From Candidatus Gastranaerophilales bacterium (GTDB lineage Bacteria; Cyanobacteriota; Vampirovibrionia; Gastranaerophilales; Gastranaerophilaceae), in NCBI GenBank assembly GCA_944325075.1, contig CALUYU010000012.1, positions 1 to 45,034 on the forward strand: DNA of 45,034 bases, in the 5' to 3' direction. The notes under the pieces are model-generated. The model did no database searches. It was not told the origin of the DNA and was given only the letters and a program-made list of their open reading frames with translations. This document shows positions 41,047 to 45,034 of this stretch, piece by piece (the stretch's first letter is position 1; each line of letters opens with the position of its first letter). A program made the translations under genes and the position numbers.

Positions 41047-42294
41047 TTATACATTGTTAATATATAACATAATATCTTCATTTGAAATCATTTCTGTAAC
41101 AGCAACTAAAATATGATTATCATCAATTTTTAGCCCTCCATCAATTCCTGCTGCTTCTAGGTTTTTCAAAAATTCATCAGCTCCGGAGACTTCAATGGTA
41201 AATTCATTAAAGAAATTAGTATTAAGCACTTTAATACCTTTTTTAGCGAACTCCTGCGCAAGCCTGTGAGCCCTGAGAGAAGATAAATAACCAGCCTGCC
41301 TGAAACCTTTTTCTCCCATAACAGATAAATAAACAGTAGCCCATAAAGCCATTAATGCTTGATTTGAGCAAATATTACTTGTAGCCTTTTCCCGTTTTAT
41401 ATGCTGTTCACGGGTTTGAATAGTTAAAGTAAAGGCCTGATTTCCATCCTTATCAACAGTTCTTCCGGCAAGTCTTCCCGGCATTTGTCTCATAAATTTT
41501 TCCCTGCAAGCCAGCACTCCAGCATGAGGCCCGCCAAAACTCATTGGCAAACCAAGAGCCTGAATATCTCCAACAACAATATCAGCTCCATATTCAGAAG
41601 GGGGTTTAAGAATTGAAAGAGTTGACAAATCGGTACATACAACTAATAAAGTATCTGTTAAAGGTTTAATGTCAATGATTTCTCCATAGTAATCCGGTGT
41701 CTGAACCATAACACAAGCGTATTCACCAACATTTTGAGGTAAATCGTCAAATGTAACAATTTGAATATCCGCAGCCCAAGCATAAGTTTTTACAACTCTT
41801 AGATATTCAGGATTAAGATTTTTATGAACGAGCGCTTTTGTTTTCTTAGAAATTCTAACAGCCATTAACAATGCCTCAGCACATGCGGTTGCTCCATCAT
41901 ATACTGTAGCATTTGAGATATCCATACCTGTTAGTCTTGAGATCATTGTCTGAAATTCATACATAACTTGCAGAGTGCCCTGAGCGACTTCTGCCTGATA
42001 AGGAGTGTAGGCGGTAAGGAATTCAAAACGTTGGGCAACCTGCGATACGCATGCCGGCACAAATTTATTATACACGCCTCCGCCCTTAAAAGAGATAAAA
42101 TCTGATTTATTTTTTTTAGCAAGAGACTTTATTTCTTTTTGAACGTCAAGTTCACTTAACGGATTTCCCATATCCAATTTGGCAATCCGTGCCTCTTTAG
42201 GGATTTGGGCAAATAAATCTTCAATCACATTCAGGCCGATACTTTTTAGCATATCGGACTTTACCTCATCAGTATGTACTAAAAAATTTCTCAT
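41047..42294 (-). CDS. gcvPA: Glycine dehydrogenase (decarboxylating) subunit 1
   Basis: The N-terminal half of the two-part P-protein of the glycine cleavage system, which forms with GcvPB the PLP enzyme that decarboxylates glycine. NKFVPACVSQVAQRFEFLTAYTPYQAEVAQGTLQVMYEFQTMISRLTGMDISNATVYDGATA is replaced here by its near match at residues 85-140, and family blocks such as SFGGPHAGVLACREKFMRQMPGRLAG are also present. 415 residues, slightly short of the usual 440-450. The start shares one base with the gcvH stop (TAATG). GcvPB does not follow; the next gene is a 78-residue protein. Confidence 0.92.
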   Translation of the reverse strand: MRNFLVHTDEVKSDMLKSIGLNVIEDLFAQIPKEARIAKLDMGNPLSELDVQKEIKSLAKKNKSDFISFKGGGVYNKFVPACVSQVAQRFEFLTAYTPYQAEVAQGTLQVMYEFQTMISRLTGMDISNATVYDGATACAEALLMAVRISKKTKALVHKNLNPEYLRVVKTYAWAADIQIVTFDDLPQNVGEYACVMVQTPDYYGEIIDIKPLTDTLLVVCTDLSTLSILKPPSEYGADIVVGDIQALGLPMSFGGPHAGVLACREKFMRQMPGRLAGRTVDKDGNQAFTLTIQTREQHIKREKATSNICSNQALMALWATVYLSVMGEKGFRQAGYLSSLRAHRLAQEFAKKGIKVLNTNFFNEFTIEVSGADEFLKNLEAAGIDGGLKIDDNHILVAVTEMISNEDIMLYINNV

Positions 42295-42677
42295 TATCCC
42301 ACTTCTTCTCTATAATCTTCATATTCAAGTAAATCATCCTGCTCAGAAGTATCTCCCAAGGCTTTAACTTTAACAAGCCAACCTTCTTCATAGACATCTT
42401 CATTTAGTATTTCAGGATTTTCAACAATTTTGGTATTAACTTCCAGAATTTTACCGCTAATAGGCATATAAATTTCAGAAGCAGCCTTAACAGATTCAAC
42501 GGCAGCAAAAGAATCGCCTTTTGAATAAGAAACGCCTATTTCCGGCAGCTCGATAAACACAATATCGCCAAGCTGTTCGACTGCATAATCAGTTAAACCG
42601 ATAGTATAAGTTTCATCCTCGTTTCTCAAAAGATATTCATGTGTTTTTGAGCATAAAATCTTTTCTGTAATAGTCAT
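42294..42677 (-). CDS. gcvH: Glycine cleavage system H protein
   Basis: The lipoyl carrier that shuttles the aminomethyl group between P, T and L proteins. The lipoylated lysine is K64 in AAVESVKAASEIYMPISG. The flanking EIGVSYSKGDSF and GWLVKVKAL are family typical. Length 127 residues. It lies in the operon gcvT-gcvH-gcvPA, with no gap to gcvT and a one-base overlap with gcvPA. The lipoyl-attachment enzymes and dihydrolipoamide dehydrogenase (L protein) are not in the window. Confidence 0.95.
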   Translation of the reverse strand: MTITEKILCSKTHEYLLRNEDETYTIGLTDYAVEQLGDIVFIELPEIGVSYSKGDSFAAVESVKAASEIYMPISGKILEVNTKIVENPEILNEDVYEEGWLVKVKALGDTSEQDDLLEYEDYREEVG

Positions 42678-43796
42678 TTATTTCTCCTTATTAGTTATCC
42701 GAATTTTATTTCTTTTTTCTACAAACGGCTTTTTAACAACGAGAGCGTCATGTAATCTCTCTCTAATCATAACCTGAACAGTACTACCGTTGCAAATTTC
42801 CTTAATATTTTTAACATAAGCAAGAGCAATATTACAACCCAGAACCGGTGATACTGAACCGCTGGTTATAATTCCGGCCTTCTCCCCATTAAAATATACA
42901 TCATAGCCATGACGGGCAATATTTTTATCAAGCATTTTTATTGCAATTAATTTTTTATGTCCGCCATGCGCTAACTGATCCATTATTATAGATTTCCCGT
43001 TATAATCTGTATTCTTATCTTTAGGAAGTGACCAGCTTAAGCCTGCTTCAACCGGCGTTGTATTTTCATCCAGGTCATTTCCGTAAAGATGAAGGGCCGC
43101 TTCAAGCCGTAAAGTATCGCGGGCGCCAAGACCTATTGGTTTAATCCCGAAAGGCTTACCATATTCCAATATCTTATCCCACAATTCTTCTGAAAATCTG
43201 TTTTCAACAAGAATTTCATACCCATCTTCACCGGTATAGCCGGTTCTTGAGACAAGAACTTTTCTACCGCATATACAAGCAGGCTTAATTGTAAAAGAAT
43301 CTTGATTTGTATCAAGCCCCATCTTTCTCAAAAGACTGTCCGCATTAGGCCCCTGAACAGCCAGGAGTGAATAATTATGTGACTGATTATCAATTTTTAC
43401 ATCAAAATCTTTGCTGTTACGAACCATCCAGTTAAGATCTTCATCAATTCTTGAGGCATTACAAATAATCATATAGTAGTTTATCCCAAGTTTATATATT
43501 ATCAGATCATCAATAAGCCCTCCGTTTAAGTTCGGGAGCTGACAGTAAACAGCCTTCTCATAATCAAGCTTGGAAATATCCTGAGGAACTATTTTTTGTA
43601 AGAAGTCTAAAGAATCTTTTCCGGACACAAAAACTTCACCCATATGCGAAACGTCAAAAAGCCCGACGGCATTACGAACAGTATTATGTTCCTCAACAAT
43701 ACTGGTATACTGAACCGGCATATGCCAACCTGCAAAGTCAACCATTTTGGCTCCAAGCTGAATATGTTTTTCGTGTAAAAATGTTTCTTTAGTCAT
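42678..43796 (-). CDS. gcvT: Aminomethyltransferase (glycine cleavage T protein)
   Basis: GcvT transfers the methylene group from the lipoyl arm of GcvH to tetrahydrofolate. MVDFAGWHMPVQYTSIVEEHNTVRNAVGLFDVSHMGE is the classic start, with VSRTGYTGEDGYEILVE and IGLGARDTLRLEAAL as further signature segments. The 372-residue length fits. It is the first gene of the leftward gcvT-gcvH-gcvPA operon; the RBS AGGGGG is part of an inverted repeat (43801-43810 with 43868-43877). Confidence 0.95.
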   Translation of the reverse strand: MTKETFLHEKHIQLGAKMVDFAGWHMPVQYTSIVEEHNTVRNAVGLFDVSHMGEVFVSGKDSLDFLQKIVPQDISKLDYEKAVYCQLPNLNGGLIDDLIIYKLGINYYMIICNASRIDEDLNWMVRNSKDFDVKIDNQSHNYSLLAVQGPNADSLLRKMGLDTNQDSFTIKPACICGRKVLVSRTGYTGEDGYEILVENRFSEELWDKILEYGKPFGIKPIGLGARDTLRLEAALHLYGNDLDENTTPVEAGLSWSLPKDKNTDYNGKSIIMDQLAHGGHKKLIAIKMLDKNIARHGYDVYFNGEKAGIITSGSVSPVLGCNIALAYVKNIKEICNGSTVQVMIRERLHDALVVKKPFVEKRNKIRITNKEK

Positions 43797-43800
43797 AAGA

Positions 43801-43877
43801 AATCCCCCTTAACTTGCTACTATTGTCGGCGTAATCAATAATTTTGTCAAGTAGTATTTTACATTAAAAGGGGGATT
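43801..43877 (-). promoter_or_regulatory. Inverted repeat that can mask the gcvT ribosome-binding site
   Basis: AATCCCCCTT (43801-43810) contains, on the minus strand, the gcvT Shine-Dalgarno, and can pair with AAGGGGGATT (43868-43877) across a 57-nt loop. The gcvT promoter lies inside the loop, so only read-through transcripts from pilin-like gene 4 would carry both arms. Confidence 0.5.
43822..43850 (-). promoter_or_regulatory. Predicted promoter of gcvT-gcvH-gcvPA
   Basis: On the minus strand TTGACA (43845-43850), a 17-nt spacer and GACAAT (43822-43827). Confidence 0.6.
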
Positions 43878-43892
43878 AAATATTAATTATAC

Positions 43893-45034
43893 TTATTTAC
43901 ATTTATGTTTACCGCTCCAGCTTAAGCCATCACACTTTAAGTAATCCATATTTTCATTGTATATTACCCACGCGGCACAGCCATAACCATTATACTCACT
44001 CGAAATAGTCCTATTACAGAAGTCCTCAAAAGATCTTATCAGTTCAGGACCTGCCGCCCCCATTGGTGTTATACGATTCTTAAATACATAAAAATAAAAT
44101 ATATCACGGCCAGTTGTATTTGGTGGTGCTGTTCCGTTTATGTCAACACTAAAATCTGCACAATACACATTACTATTATTACAATTATTTATATAATCTA
44201 TACTTACGCCAGACAAGATTATACCATCATTCAGAATAAGACGCGGTATTCTATCATTAGTTCGCTTTTTCCCATCTAAAGAATAAGTTGAATACCCTTC
44301 ACACTGGGCGTCAGATGTTGTATCAGTACAAGTTTTTAAAACTTGTAAATAAGGCTGAAATTTACTCCAGAATAACATTGTTTGCTCTACTACTTGCTCT
44401 CCAGAGACAAGTTCCCCGGTATCAGGATCTTCTTCAAATTGTGACTTTGACAGCCCCCAATTATCTATTGTTCCATTATCGTTCTGTGCACGCAGATACG
44501 CCTGATTAAGGATACTATACACTTTCTTTAACTTTGTTACCGTCACCTTCTGTTGATGGTTTGCTATCAATGTAGGCAATGTCATAGCAGCAACAACACC
44601 GATTATACCTAGGGTTATTAAAACTTCCGCCAGAGTAAATGCAATTTTACGAGACGAGTAGTGCCTGAGGCCCTGCATTACAATGCTCCGACGGCAAGAT
44701 GAAATGGGAATCAAAGTAGGTTGGGCTTTCAGCCCAACATTAGTTTTTTGTGTGCAAATAGCCGAACATTTTTGTCGGTGGCTAGATCCTGAAATACTCT
44801 GCGAGCACCCTCCCTTGTAAGCCTCCTTTGCGTCGGCAACTAGAGGAGCTGCAAGTTCAGGATGACATGGAGAATCTTTTATCGACCTTTTCCATATGCG
44901 TCCAACACAGTTCAATGTAGGTTGGGGTTTCACCCTAACATAATATTTATTTACATCTGATACAGAAAACTTTGATTTGGAGAAAAATTTGAAGAAAGGT
45001 ATTTTTGACAAAAACCCTTGTCTCCCTTGAGGTT
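43893..45034 (-). CDS. Pilin-like protein 4, 5' end cut by the window edge
   Basis: The frame is open to the right edge. A TTG at 45011 gives 372 residues, but the same frame continues upstream as KPQGRQGF, the same residues that follow the G-tract in gene 2, so the true start lies outside. The leader contains KIPFFKFFSKSKFSVS, a palindrome (44917-44940), the 80-bp nested repeat (44785-44864) and a second palindrome (44716-44739). AFTLAEVLITLGIIG is the prepilin helix. The globular domain ends in CAAWVIYNENMDYLKC and WSGKHKCK, matching gene 3 beyond its amber codon. Cys residues may form disulfides. The function in a pilus or as an adhesin is unknown. Confidence 0.8.
   Translation of the reverse strand, partial: PQGRQGFLSKIPFFKFFSKSKFSVSDVNKYYVRVKPQPTLNCVGRIWKRSIKDSPCHPELAAPLVADAKEAYKGGCSQSISGSSHRQKCSAICTQKTNVGLKAQPTLIPISSCRRSIVMQGLRHYSSRKIAFTLAEVLITLGIIGVVAAMTLPTLIANHQQKVTVTKLKKVYSILNQAYLRAQNDNGTIDNWGLSKSQFEEDPDTGELVSGEQVVEQTMLFWSKFQPYLQVLKTCTDTTSDAQCEGYSTYSLDGKKRTNDRIPRLILNDGIILSGVSIDYINNCNNSNVYCADFSVDINGTAPPNTTGRDIFYFYVFKNRITPMGAAGPELIRSFEDFCNRTISSEYNGYGCAAWVIYNENMDYLKCDGLSWSGKHKCK
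44716..44739. repeat. Palindromic repeat (TTGGGCT type)
   Basis: GTAGGTTGGGCTTTCAGCCC then AACA, the reverse complement of the 24-bp copy at 23755-23778. Confidence 0.85.
44785..44864. repeat. 80-bp nested repeat in pilin-like gene 4 leader
   Basis: Same length and structure as 29613-29692 (inverse orientation), with a few base differences; the 57-bp insert keeps the frame. Confidence 0.8.
44917..44940. repeat. Palindromic repeat, slightly diverged
   Basis: GTAGGTTGGGGTTTCACCCT then AACA; one arm has a mismatch. It occupies the same leader position as 23971-23995 in gene 2. Confidence 0.75.

Noticed and set aside
43797-43892. Glycine riboswitch before gcvT
   Set aside because: The leader is short, the promoter lies within it, and no tandem glycine aptamer pattern is visible.

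Overview
The window looks like a chromosomal stretch of an AT-rich, Gram-negative-type bacterium. The best guess is a gut Gastranaerophilales (Vampirovibrionia/Melainabacteria). This rests on four pilin-like genes with the helix start FTLAEVLITLGIIG, which I associate from memory with that group, and on PilT, an LPS-type sugar locus and a serine/glycine-using anaerobic metabolism (SdaAA/SdaAB, GcvT/H/PA). It is an inference; no rRNA is present to confirm it.

Layout. 1-1.7 kb: L-serine dehydratase genes. 1.85-2.25 kb: a 49-codon small gene and tRNA-Arg(CCG). 2.3-6.9 kb: a polytopic membrane protein, GtrB, GtrA, and RfbG/RfbF, which make CDP-4-keto-6-deoxyglucose. 6.96 kb: tRNA-Arg(CCT). 7.2-8.15 kb: pilin-like gene 1. 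8.3-13.5 kb: RfbH (3-dehydratase), a NeuB-cupin fusion, a HAD phosphatase and a ThDP enzyme. 13.5-15.9 kb: a leftward Nudix/FkbM/SDR operon. 16.1-20.6 kb: a rightward operon of XRE regulator, radical SAM enzyme, C-methyltransferase and two SDRs. 20.7-22.9 kb: FkbM methyltransferase and a dehydratase-activase-related protein. 23-24.1 kb: pilin-like gene 2. 24.5-28.1 kb: nusA, rimP and a coiled-coil protein. 28.6-31.8 kb: cobalamin adenosyltransferase, pilin-like gene 3 and a four-wHTH GntR protein. 32-38.4 kb: ychF, pilT, recF, yraN, queF and a dicarboxylate/glutamate symporter. 38.5-40.9 kb: a degenerate matrixin, an FtsL-like protein and rsmH. 41-43.8 kb: gcvPA-gcvH-gcvT. 43.9-45.03 kb: pilin-like gene 4, cut by the window edge.

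The sugar genes fit together as a surface glycan locus. RfbF, RfbG and RfbH convert glucose-1-phosphate to a CDP-3,6-dideoxy-4-keto sugar. The ThDP enzyme, C-methyltransferase and SDRs could then make a branched or methylated sugar. GtrA/GtrB and the membrane protein could handle lipid-linked transfer across the membrane.

The most interesting pattern is in the pilin-like genes. Genes 1, 2 and 3 each have a good promoter, a Shine-Dalgarno and an ATG followed within 10-13 codons by a run of 12, 14 or 10 guanines. At the present lengths the ATG is out of frame with the open frame beyond the tract, and gain or loss of 1-2 G would restore it. Gene 4 carries the same post-tract leader as gene 2 and leaves the window just before the place where its tract should be. 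The leaders are open-frame mosaics of short dispersed palindromes and nested repeats, and gene 2 carries a duplicated prepilin motif. This looks like a phase-variable, repeat-assembled family of pilin-like surface proteins. Two split genes in the sugar locus and an amber codon in pilin-like gene 3 suggest further on/off variation or decay.
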